A stretch of 5,180 nt of DNA, from contig DTSJ01000062.1 in the NCBI GenBank assembly GCA_012965445.1, forward strand, positions 1 to 5,180, written 5' to 3'. The notes under the pieces are model-generated. The model had not been told where the DNA came from. It saw nothing but the letters and a program-made list of their open reading frames with translations, and made no database searches. Within the stretch, counting starts at the first letter, position 1. Each line of letters begins with the position of its first letter. This DNA comes from Candidatus Hydrogenedentota bacterium. GTDB lineage: Bacteria > Hydrogenedentota > Hydrogenedentia > Hydrogenedentiales > GCA-2746185. Made by a program: the position numbers and the translations under genes. Of this stretch, positions 1-5,180 are shown piece after piece.

Positions 1-1
1 T

Positions 2-289
2 TAGGTAGAACCTTCTGTAGTGCTTGATTCTGAGCTGCATCAATTGTTCGGCGCTCATGTATTCCGTCCAATAGTCGTAACTAAAATCATTTGTTGGGTT
101 AAGTGAGAATTGTATCCATTTGTCTGGATCTGCCTGTCCTGCAGCAATTCCTTGATCATAGATTTCCGTTCCTGGAAGCAGCATTAGAACACCTAACAAT
201 AAATAGTCGGGGTCTAGTTTAAAAACATAATCGATGTTTTTTTGAATATCTTCTGGTGTTTTTTCGCACGGAAATCCGATGATAAGCCC
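2..289 (-). CDS. Radical SAM protein, probably B12-binding type, internal/C-terminal fragment
   Basis: The minus-strand frame running from about 289 to the window edge is open and gives about 96 residues resembling the second half of a radical SAM core plus the start of the C-terminal extension of B12-binding radical SAM enzymes. Visible motifs, in order, are IIGFPCEKTPEDI (the usual 'GFPgEt.eDi' strand-helix), LDPDYLLLGVL, LPGTEIYDQG, and a late MSAEQLMQLRIKHYRRFYL segment of the kind that follows the barrel in this family. The iron-sulfur CxxxCxxC motif and the cobalamin domain would lie upstream and are absent. The 3' end is cut by the window. The frame stays open back to a TAA at 353-355, but upstream of about 289 the sequence is better explained as a GAF fragment on the other strand. 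The first ATG in frame is at 184, inside the domain, so there is no natural start. G+C is about 40%, against about 60% in argG, which suggests a different source. The substrate cannot be told. Confidence 0.72.
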
Positions 290-388
290 AAGGTTCTGGC
301 AGTGTTGAACGTGAATCAGAAAATCGGAGGTGGGACGTTTACCGAGGGCGATTTAAAGATACTGAACATAATCGCGAATCAGGCGGAA
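284..388 (+). pseudogene. GAF-domain gene fragment, sandwiched between two other gene fragments
   Basis: This is the only plus-strand coding signal I believe. About 34 residues match the C-terminal half of a GAF domain: VLAVLNVNQ (the beta strand usually written GVLnv.N), then [20 protein letters not shown], the classic 'g..Ft.eDl.lL..iA.QaA' helix. GAF domains bind small ligands or chromophores in sensor kinases, cyclic-nucleotide enzymes and transcription regulators; which parent protein this came from cannot be said. The match begins close to K15 of the open frame that starts with TTG at 242, and ends at A48. Beyond 388 the frame is only antisense to argG, and before 284 it is antisense to the radical SAM fragment. 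It has no plausible start, ribosome site or complete domain, so it is a fragment and not a gene. G+C is about 48%, between those of its two neighbours. Confidence 0.7.
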
Positions 389-1346
389 ACCAGAACCCGT
401 TGTAAATCAACTGAGCAATTTTCGGCGACAACAGATCCCGCATCAACATCACCTCACGGTCCATCGTAATCGATTCTAGGCCGCGATGCGCGGCGTACAA
501 TATCGTGCCGCCCGGAGTCTCATAAACGCCTCGCGACTTCATTCCCACAAAACGGTTCTCCACAATATCGATTCGCCCGACACCGTTCGCGCCGCCCAGA
601 TCGTTCAGCGTTGTCAGCACGCCCGCAGGGGTCATCTTCTCGCCATTCACAGCAACAGGCATGCCCTCCTGAAACTCGATCTCCACGTAAGTCGCCTCAT
701 CCGGCGCATCCAGCGGACTCACCGTCGTCAGATACATATCCTCATTCGGCTCCTCCCACGGATCCTCAAGATTGTCCCCTTCATAAGAGATATGAAGCAT
801 GTTCCTGTCCATAGAATACTTGCTGATCTTTGGCGACGGAATTTTCAGCCCGTGCTTCTCCGCATACGCAACCAGCGAAGACCGACTGTTCAGGTCCCAC
901 TCACGCCACGGCGCAATCACTTTCACGTTCGGCTCCAGCGCATAATACCCAAGCTCAAACCGAACCTGGTCATTCCCCTTGCCCGTAGCTCCATGCGAAA
1001 CCGCATCCGCGTTCTCCTCACGCAGCACCTCAATCTGCGCCTTCGCGATCAACGGACGCGCCACAGACGTGCCCAGCAAGTACGTACCCTCATAAATCGC
1101 ATTCGCCCGCATCGCCGGCATCACAAAATCGCGCGCAAACTCTTCCTTCAAATCCTTCACATACACCGCGCAGGCGCCCGTATCCACCGCGTTCTGTCGG
1201 GCGGGCTCCGTCTCCTCGCCCTGACCCACGTCCGCAATATACGCGACCACCTCGCACTTGTACGTTTCCTGCAGCCACTTCAAGATGATCGACGTGTCCA
1301 ACCCGCCCGAATACGCCAGCACTACTTTATTTACACTCTCCAACAT
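339..1346 (-). CDS. argG: Argininosuccinate synthase, C-terminally truncated at a chimeric junction
   Basis: ArgG joins citrulline and aspartate with ATP hydrolysed to AMP and PPi, giving argininosuccinate, the penultimate step of arginine synthesis in the cytoplasm. The N-terminal ATP-pyrophosphatase loop SGGLDTS is at residues 13-19. It is followed by [16 protein letters not shown] (87-102), [15 protein letters not shown] (117-131), the citrulline/aspartate-binding region around [19 protein letters not shown] (178-196), and [17 protein letters not shown] (257-273). The match is continuous to YNGFWF (315-320, base 387). The family then has about 75-80 more residues, including the C-terminal helix used in tetramer formation. 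Here they are replaced by 15 unrelated residues, PPDSRLC...NRPR, and a TAA at 339-341, which read antisense through the GAF fragment. The start ATG at 1346 has an AAGGAG at 1355-1360, 8 nt upstream, and follows argF by 24 nt, so it is co-transcribed. The product as written would probably be non-functional; the intact gene presumably exists in the organism. Confidence 0.95.
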   Translation of the reverse strand: MLESVNKVVLAYSGGLDTSIILKWLQETYKCEVVAYIADVGQGEETEPARQNAVDTGACAVYVKDLKEEFARDFVMPAMRANAIYEGTYLLGTSVARPLIAKAQIEVLREENADAVSHGATGKGNDQVRFELGYYALEPNVKVIAPWREWDLNSRSSLVAYAEKHGLKIPSPKISKYSMDRNMLHISYEGDNLEDPWEEPNEDMYLTTVSPLDAPDEATYVEIEFQEGMPVAVNGEKMTPAGVLTTLNDLGGANGVGRIDIVENRFVGMKSRGVYETPGGTILYAAHRGLESITMDREVMLMRDLLSPKIAQLIYNGFWFPPDSRLCSVSLNRPR

Positions 1347-1370
1347 TCCTGATACTCCTTGCTCAACCTG

Positions 1371-2273
1371 TTACTGCATCAAATGGACCATCACGGCCTT
1401 CTGCGCGTGCAGGCGGTTTTCCGCCTCATCAAACACGACCGACTGCTGACTCTCAATAACCTCATGCGTCACTTCCTCGCCGCGATGCGCAGGGAGACAA
1501 TGCATAAATATCGCATCATCCTTCGCCTTCGCCATCAACGCCTCATTCACCTGATACGGCATGAACTCTCGCAGCCGTTTCTCATACTCATCTTCCATCC
1601 CCATGCTCGCCCATACGTCCGTATACACGACATCCGCACCCGCCAAACCAGCGTCTACATCATTCGTGATCGAGTACGTCCCCAGAGCATTCGACACCGC
1701 ATTGTCATGTGCCGGACCCTTCAGTTCATAGCCCTCCGGACACACCAAGCTCAAATCAAACGAATACCGCGTAGCCAAATTCGCCCACGAAGCAAACATA
1801 TTATTGCCGTCGCCCACAAAAACCACCTTCAATCCATCAAGGCTCCCCTTGTGTTCCAACACCGTCTGTGCATCCGCAAGCACTTGGCACGGGTGCAAAT
1901 TATCCGTCAGCGCATTGATCACCGGAATCGAAGCATACTCCGCCAGTTCCAGAACATCACTATGCGAATGGGTTCGCGCCACAATACAATCCACCCAGCG
2001 CTCAAGGTTCCGCGCCATGTCCGGCACCGTCTCGCGGGCGCCCAACTTCGTTGTCATAAAGATCGATTGACCGCCCAGCTGAAAAATTCCCGCTTCGAAG
2101 GTCATCCGCGTACGCAGACTGGGTTTCTCAAACAGCATCGCGATTGTCTTGCCCAGTAACGGCTGATACAGTTCACCCGAACGCTTCTTCTCCTTGAGAT
2201 CCTTCGCCAGTTCAAGAAGTCCCGATAACTCATCCGTCGTATAATCCGAAAGCGCAATAAAATCCGAAGGCAT
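1371..2273 (-). CDS. argF: Ornithine carbamoyltransferase
   Basis: ArgF transfers the carbamoyl group of carbamoyl phosphate to ornithine, giving citrulline. Counting from the ATG at 2273 (300 residues, a normal length), the carbamoyl-phosphate loop is FEKPSLRTR (48-56), a common SLRTR variant of STRTR. Then come the HPCQVLAD motif (127-134), the GDGNN segment that opens the ornithine domain (154-158), DVWASMGME (219-227) and HCLPAHRGEEV (258-268). The SMG and HCLP motifs mark a true ornithine enzyme rather than an aspartate or acetylornithine carbamoyltransferase. A GTG at 2274-2276 is directly in front and would add one residue. I prefer the ATG because GGGAG (2281-2285) lies 7 nt before it but only 4 nt before the GTG. 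The gene starts on the stop codon of argD and is followed 24 nt later by argG, so the three form one operon. The frame is intact with no odd residues. Confidence 0.96.
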   Translation of the reverse strand: MPSDFIALSDYTTDELSGLLELAKDLKEKKRSGELYQPLLGKTIAMLFEKPSLRTRMTFEAGIFQLGGQSIFMTTKLGARETVPDMARNLERWVDCIVARTHSHSDVLELAEYASIPVINALTDNLHPCQVLADAQTVLEHKGSLDGLKVVFVGDGNNMFASWANLATRYSFDLSLVCPEGYELKGPAHDNAVSNALGTYSITNDVDAGLAGADVVYTDVWASMGMEDEYEKRLREFMPYQVNEALMAKAKDDAIFMHCLPAHRGEEVTHEVIESQQSVVFDEAENRLHAQKAVMVHLMQ

Positions 2274-2285
2274 CACAACTCTCCC
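2271..2285 (-). promoter_or_regulatory. argD-argF coupling site: ribosome site and overlapping stop/start
   Basis: On the minus strand the order is GGGAG (2285-2281), a short spacer, then GTGATG in which the argD TGA (2275-2273) overlaps both candidate argF starts. With the ATG the overlap is 1 nt (TGATG); with the GTG it is 4 nt (GTGA). Either arrangement is typical of translational coupling, which would keep ArgD and ArgF in step. The spacing of 7 nt favours the ATG. Confidence 0.7.
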
Positions 2286-3460
2286 AATACAGCATCGAAA
2301 ACGGACACAACATGGTCAACCTGCTCCTTCGTCACGATCAGTGCAGGCAGAAATCGAACAACGTCCGGACCCGCCGGACCGCAAATAACGCCCTTGTCAG
2401 TAATCGCGTTCAAGATATCCCCAACCGCACGGTGCATCTGCACACCGATCATCAGTCCCGTGCCCCGAACTTCCTGAACCGATGAATGCTTCGACTTCAG
2501 CCCGTCAAGCTGCTCAAGGAAATACGATCCAACGTCCCTCGCATTGTCGGCCAGCTTCTCTTCCAAAATAACCTGCATCGTCGCCAACGCCGCCGCCGTA
2601 CACAAGGGATTTCCGCCAAAAGTACTGCCGTGTGATCCAACCGAGAAGCCAGACGCGATCGGCTCCTTGCACCCCAGCGCACCTATCGGAATCCCGTTAC
2701 CAAGCCCCTTCGCTAGCGTCATAATATCGGGTTCGATCTCAGCGTGCTCATAAGCGAACAACCTGCCCGTCCGCCCGCACCCAGTCTGAATCTCGTCCAG
2801 AATCATCAACACATTTTTATCGTCACAAAGCCTCCGCACCTTTTGCAGATACTCAGGATCACACGTGCGTATCCCGCCCTCGCCCTGAATCGGCTCCAAT
2901 AAAACGGCCCCAACATCAGGAGTAATTTGTTTCTCAAGATCGTTGAGGTCATCGAAGTTCGCGTATTTGAAGCCCTGCATCAGCGGGTCGAATCCGTCAT
3001 GCAGTTTCGTTTGGCCTGATGCCGTCAGAGTCGTCATCGTCCGCCCGTGAAAAGAAGCGTGCGCCGTAACGATCACCGGCTTCGGCGATCCCAGCTGCAC
3101 CCAATACCGCCGTGCCAGCTTGATTGCTCCTTCATTCGCCTCGGCCCCGCTGTTGCAGAAAAACCATTGATCTGCGAACGAGTTCTCACAAAGCAAAGCC
3201 GCAAGCTGGGCTTGCGGCTCAAAATAGTAAAGATTCGATACATGCACGAGTGTCTGTGCCTGATCACAAATCGCCTTGGTGACCTTGGGATGACAATGAC
3301 CAACACCAGCCACAGCAATCCCGGCGAAAAAGTCAAGATACTCGTTCCCCTCTGCATCCCACAGCTTCATACCCTCGCCACGCGCCATCGCGATTCTCCG
3401 CGCACCGTATGTATTGATTATATGCACGTCGTACAACGCCCGGATTTCATCTGTTGTCAT
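2273..3460 (-). CDS. argD: Acetylornithine aminotransferase
   Basis: This is a class-III, PLP-dependent aminotransferase of 395 residues, a normal length. In the arginine pathway it moves an amino group from glutamate to N-acetylglutamate semialdehyde, giving N-acetylornithine. Visible elements are the phosphate-binding FCNSGAEANEGAIKLAR (101-117), SFHGRT (136-141), LLEPIQGEGG (187-196), the cofactor-contacting Asp222 in ILDEIQTGCGRTGRLF (220-235), the Schiff-base Lys251 in TLAKGLGNG (248-256), and HGSTFGGNPL (277-286). The ATG at 3460 is preceded by TAAGGA, whose AAGGA core (3471-3475) is 10 nt upstream. Sequence alone does not separate ArgD from succinylornithine or GABA aminotransferases of the same class, and ArgD enzymes can also act on succinyl-diaminopimelate precursors. 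The overlap with argF and the nearby argG make the arginine role by far the best call. It is the first gene of the arg block here; argC, argJ and argB are not present. Confidence 0.95.
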   Translation of the reverse strand: MTTDEIRALYDVHIINTYGARRIAMARGEGMKLWDAEGNEYLDFFAGIAVAGVGHCHPKVTKAICDQAQTLVHVSNLYYFEPQAQLAALLCENSFADQWFFCNSGAEANEGAIKLARRYWVQLGSPKPVIVTAHASFHGRTMTTLTASGQTKLHDGFDPLMQGFKYANFDDLNDLEKQITPDVGAVLLEPIQGEGGIRTCDPEYLQKVRRLCDDKNVLMILDEIQTGCGRTGRLFAYEHAEIEPDIMTLAKGLGNGIPIGALGCKEPIASGFSVGSHGSTFGGNPLCTAAALATMQVILEEKLADNARDVGSYFLEQLDGLKSKHSSVQEVRGTGLMIGVQMHRAVGDILNAITDKGVICGPAGPDVVRFLPALIVTKEQVDHVVSVFDAVLGEL

Positions 3461-3552
3461 GGAATCTGCATCCTTAGAGGTCGCCTGAATGATGCAACCC
3501 CGGTATATGCGTATTTTTCTGTTCTAAACTCGAACAATGGCTGTCGATAAAG
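3461..3552 (-). promoter_or_regulatory. Leader of the argDFG block with a possible weak promoter and inverted repeat
   Basis: This 92-nt gap between the zinc-ribbon gene and argD is the only room for an arg promoter. On the minus strand TTGTTC (3537-3532) could serve as a -35 box, but the AT-rich stretch about 17 nt downstream (AATACG/ATACGC near 3515-3509) is a poor -10. An inverted repeat TGTTC-N7-GAACA (3536-3520) covers the putative -35 and could be an operator or a chance match. I see no ArgR box (AT-rich paired TGAAT/ATTCA) and no clear terminator after the zinc-ribbon gene, so read-through from upstream is also possible. Confidence 0.3.
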
Positions 3553-3915
3553 CTACTTCTTGCTCGAAGCCGCACTCTTGGATTCTTTTTTCGAGGAGGA
3601 ACCGCTGGATTTACTCTCCGACGATTTCGACCCGTTCGCCGACGATTCGCTCTTGCTCGACTCACTCTTCTTCGATTCACCCTTCTTCGATTTACCCTTG
3701 CCGGATTCGGCTTTGCTGTCGGGTTTTCCGGTTTTAGTTTTGTAATCCGTCTCATAGAAGCCCGAACCCTTGAAAATGATCCCCGCGCCCATACCGATCA
3801 ATCGCTTGCAGGCGCCGCCGCACTCCTCGCACTTGATACGCGGCTTCGCATTGATACCATGAAAATGGTCCGCAACGGCTTCACACTTCTTGCATTGATA
3901 CGTATACGTCGGCAT
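3553..3915 (-). CDS. FmdB-family zinc-ribbon protein with a Ser/Lys-rich tail
   Basis: This small protein of 120 residues begins MPTYTYQCKKC, the hallmark of the FmdB/CxxC-CxxC-SSSS family. Four cysteines in two CxxC knuckles (C8, C11 and C29, C32) should bind one zinc. The GIIFKGSGFYETDYK segment (45-59) is the conserved second half of the domain. The name comes from a putative regulator of formamidase, but the molecular role of the family is unknown and the small ribbon is found in many bacteria without that pathway. Residues 59-120 are a low-complexity tail made almost only of Ser, Lys, Glu, Gly and Ala, probably disordered and net positive. The ATG at 3915 has AGAAGGA (3927-3933) 11 nt upstream. 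The gene lies 92 nt before argD on the same strand; a functional link to arginine synthesis is not evident. Confidence 0.88.
   Translation of the reverse strand: MPTYTYQCKKCEAVADHFHGINAKPRIKCEECGGACKRLIGMGAGIIFKGSGFYETDYKTKTGKPDSKAESGKGKSKKGESKKSESSKSESSANGSKSSESKSSGSSSKKESKSAASSKK
3668..3697 (-). repeat. Two tandem 15-bp units inside the zinc-ribbon tail
   Basis: Two adjacent 15-nt units (3668-3682 and 3683-3697) differ by one base. Read on the minus strand they encode GKSKK and GESKK. Further, more diverged Ser/Lys-rich codon runs lie on both sides. This indicates that the tail grew by local duplication, keeping the reading frame because the unit is a multiple of three. Confidence 0.75.
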
Positions 3916-3950
3916 CGTTTATCCAATCCTTCTAAAATTCAAAATCAGGT

Positions 3951-3964
3951 GCGGTCGCAACCGC
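3951..3964 (-). terminator. Weak hairpin, possible terminator of the upstream gene
   Basis: GCGGT-TGCG-ACCGC on the minus strand makes a 5-bp GC-rich stem with a 4-nt loop. It is followed after a few bases by T-rich sequence (ATTTTGAATTTT). It lies about 145 nt after the stop of the 4109-5180 gene and about 35 nt before the zinc-ribbon start. The stem is short and the T-run interrupted, so this may be chance. The rest of the 193-nt gap (3916-4108) is AT-rich. It holds only a short palindrome-like TTCCA-CA-TGGAA at 4057-4068 and no clear promoter. Confidence 0.22.
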
Positions 3965-4108
3965 CGCCCAAAACAAACACTCGATTCATCGTCATCTATA
4001 TGTGTTCCAACGGCTTAGAACCAGACACTCTATCAAAGAAATTCACGAAACTTCAATTCCACATGGAAATATCAACACCAAACAATGAGAATTCAATGAT
4101 AAATCGCC

Positions 4109-5180
4109 CTATTTCCACCAGCGATACTGCACCGGATCCTTCTTCGCCTCAAAAGCCAGCTTAAACCTGAATGGTCCGGGTGCCTTGTACAACTTGACCA
4201 GAACCGTGTTCTTGCCAAGTTTCATGTACACCGAAGGCTCATCATCGCCCGAATCCACAGACGAATACACCAGCGAGCCATTCATCCACACGTCCATACG
4301 GGTATTGGGGTCAACCACAAGCCGCATCTCGCCCCGCGTCTCGCCAATCACCTCTGCGTATGCGTATGCGATTCCATAATCACTCGTCGGCCCGCAAACA
4401 AACTCCGGCCCCAACGCTTCATCCATATCAATTTCATACCCGTCTCTCTGAATCGGAAACCACGATTTCCACGACAAAGCACGATACCATCCCGGATAAG
4501 TCCCGTCGAGCTCAACCGAATCCTCAGGTGGATACGCCGGAGCTTTCGCCACATCCGGTGTATATGGAAACATGCCCAGAAGGGCCCAGTTCTGCGTAAA
4601 ATCCTGCCGCTGCTGTCGAATCCATTCAACACTGCGCTGATGCACCGAAAAACTCCCTTCCTGCGAAGGGATCGAACGCCGGACGAAATGCTTGATCAAA
4701 TTCACAAATAAGTGATCGGCCACGGGGTTCTGACCCAGCTGCTCCATAATTGGAAGACTTATAAACACGATCTGGCCGCTCCCGTACTTCTTCACGAGGA
4801 TGTTGCTGCCCCAGCACGCGTCCTCGCCGGAGGAACCCCCGCGATAACATCCGCAGATATCTTCCTCGCTCAATTCCTGAAACGTGACTGTCGGCATGAG
4901 CTGACCGTACGTGGCTCCCATAATCGACCTCGACGGAAGCGAATCGAATACAGGGTGCGACTTCGCGTAGTGTACAAGAGAAGGATAGACCGAATCGGCT
5001 TGAACTGATGTCGCCTCCAGCTCAGGATCAATGTGGCGGGCGAAATCGTTCCAATCCTGCGGCGGCTGAAAAAACAACGCGACGGCCCCTTCGTTCACCT
5101 GACCCAATATCTGCGCAAGATCGTTGTCCGGATACGCCCGAATCGAGTTATTGATCGGCGGAATGATATGCATCGGAGAC
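4109..5180 (-). CDS. C-terminal part of a multidomain protein with GATase-like and jelly-roll domains, probably glycoside hydrolase-related
   Basis: The frame is open to the window edge. The ATG at 5173 has only 7 bases visible upstream, no ribosome site, and starts inside a domain, so this is the tail of a larger protein. Numbering from that Met, residues 1-165 look like the GATase-like fold found after the catalytic part of some beta-galactosidase/GH2-type proteins: GAVALFFQPP (29-38), SHPVFDSLPS (72-81), and YGSGQIVFISLPIMEQLG (130-147) with NPVADHLFVNLI (149-160). A linker, WALLGMFPY...YPPEDS...DGTYPGW (196-229), matches a pattern I associate with planctomycete secreted proteins. Residues 265-345 form a beta-rich jelly-roll module of the PA14/GH2 sugar-binding type: GIAYAYAEV, MDVWMNGSLVYSS and LGKNTVLVKLY. 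No catalytic residues, signal peptide or membrane segment are visible here, so activity on carbohydrate is inferred only from domain company. It ends in TAG at 4109-4111. Confidence 0.75.
   Translation of the reverse strand, partial: SPMHIIPPINNSIRAYPDNDLAQILGQVNEGAVALFFQPPQDWNDFARHIDPELEATSVQADSVYPSLVHYAKSHPVFDSLPSRSIMGATYGQLMPTVTFQELSEEDICGCYRGGSSGEDACWGSNILVKKYGSGQIVFISLPIMEQLGQNPVADHLFVNLIKHFVRRSIPSQEGSFSVHQRSVEWIRQQRQDFTQNWALLGMFPYTPDVAKAPAYPPEDSVELDGTYPGWYRALSWKSWFPIQRDGYEIDMDEALGPEFVCGPTSDYGIAYAYAEVIGETRGEMRLVVDPNTRMDVWMNGSLVYSSVDSGDDEPSVYMKLGKNTVLVKLYKAPGPFRFKLAFEAKKDPVQYRWWK

Noticed and set aside
290..352. Extension of the radical SAM frame upstream ([18 protein letters not shown])
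   Set aside because: The frame is open and vaguely like the helix before IIGFP, but the plus strand here carries a far stronger GAF match, and the spacing to IIGFP is too short for the family.
486..1352. Long plus-strand open frame of 288 codons
   Set aside because: It lies antisense to the confidently identified argG; its translation is Arg/His/Ile-rich without any recognisable motif, as expected from the complement of a GC-rich gene.
1359..2159. Plus-strand open frame of 266 codons
   Set aside because: Antisense to argF, rich in Arg, His and Ile, no domain and no ribosome site.
3047..3550. Plus-strand open frame of 167 codons crossing the argD start
   Set aside because: Mostly antisense to argD, with no family resemblance.
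3560..3745. Plus-strand frame rich in Asp, Ser, Leu and Phe
   Set aside because: It is the complement of the Ser/Lys tail repeats of the zinc-ribbon protein; composition follows from the repeats.
4057..4068. TTCCA-CA-TGGAA palindrome in the gap before the zinc-ribbon gene
   Set aside because: Short, isolated, in AT-rich sequence and not linked to a promoter; likely chance.
1..5180. CRISPR arrays, tRNA or rRNA genes, insertion sequences, phage or defence genes
   Set aside because: No spaced repeats, no cloverleaf-like segments, no transposase or integrase motifs and no terminal inverted repeats were seen on either strand.

Overview
The window looks like bacterial chromosome (or a metagenome or single-cell contig) of a planctomycete-like member of the PVC group. 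The taxonomic hint is soft. It rests on a protein combining a beta-galactosidase-type, GATase-like fold with a 'LG.FP...YPPE...D.TYPG' linker and a jelly-roll domain, and on an FmdB-type zinc-ribbon protein with a long Ser/Lys tail. All genes in the main block lie on the minus strand, so transcription runs from high to low coordinates, and the sampled coding stretches are roughly 52-65% G+C.

Layout in the direction of transcription: (1) 5180-4109, the C-terminal 350 or so residues of a large multidomain protein, probably related to glycoside hydrolases and cut by the window edge. (2) 4108-3916, a 193-nt gap with a weak hairpin. (3) 3915-3553, a small FmdB-like zinc-ribbon protein with a low-complexity Ser/Lys tail. 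(4) 3552-3461, a 92-nt leader that probably carries the arg promoter. (5) 3460-1371, argD then argF, overlapping and so probably translationally coupled. (6) After a 24-nt gap, argG from 1346. ArgD, ArgF and ArgG carry out non-consecutive late steps of arginine synthesis: ArgD forms acetylornithine, ArgF makes citrulline from ornithine, and ArgG makes argininosuccinate. The deacetylation step and argininosuccinate lyase are not in the window. argH could have lain beyond argG, but the sequence is interrupted there.

The most notable region is the first 390 bases. argG is colinear with its family up to residue 320 (the NGFWF motif) and then stops matching at about base 387, losing roughly the last 75-80 residues. 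The next 100 bases encode, on the opposite strand, a clean piece of the C-terminal half of a GAF domain (about 284-388). From about 289 to base 1 the minus strand encodes part of a B12-binding-type radical SAM protein, and G+C drops to about 40%. Three unrelated gene fragments are thus joined at two near-blunt, orientation-switching junctions. This is more likely a chimeric contig end (amplification or assembly artefact) than a biological locus, though a real rearrangement cannot be excluded from sequence alone.

No RNA gene, CRISPR array, insertion sequence, phage or defence gene was found, and I see no convincing new biological system here.
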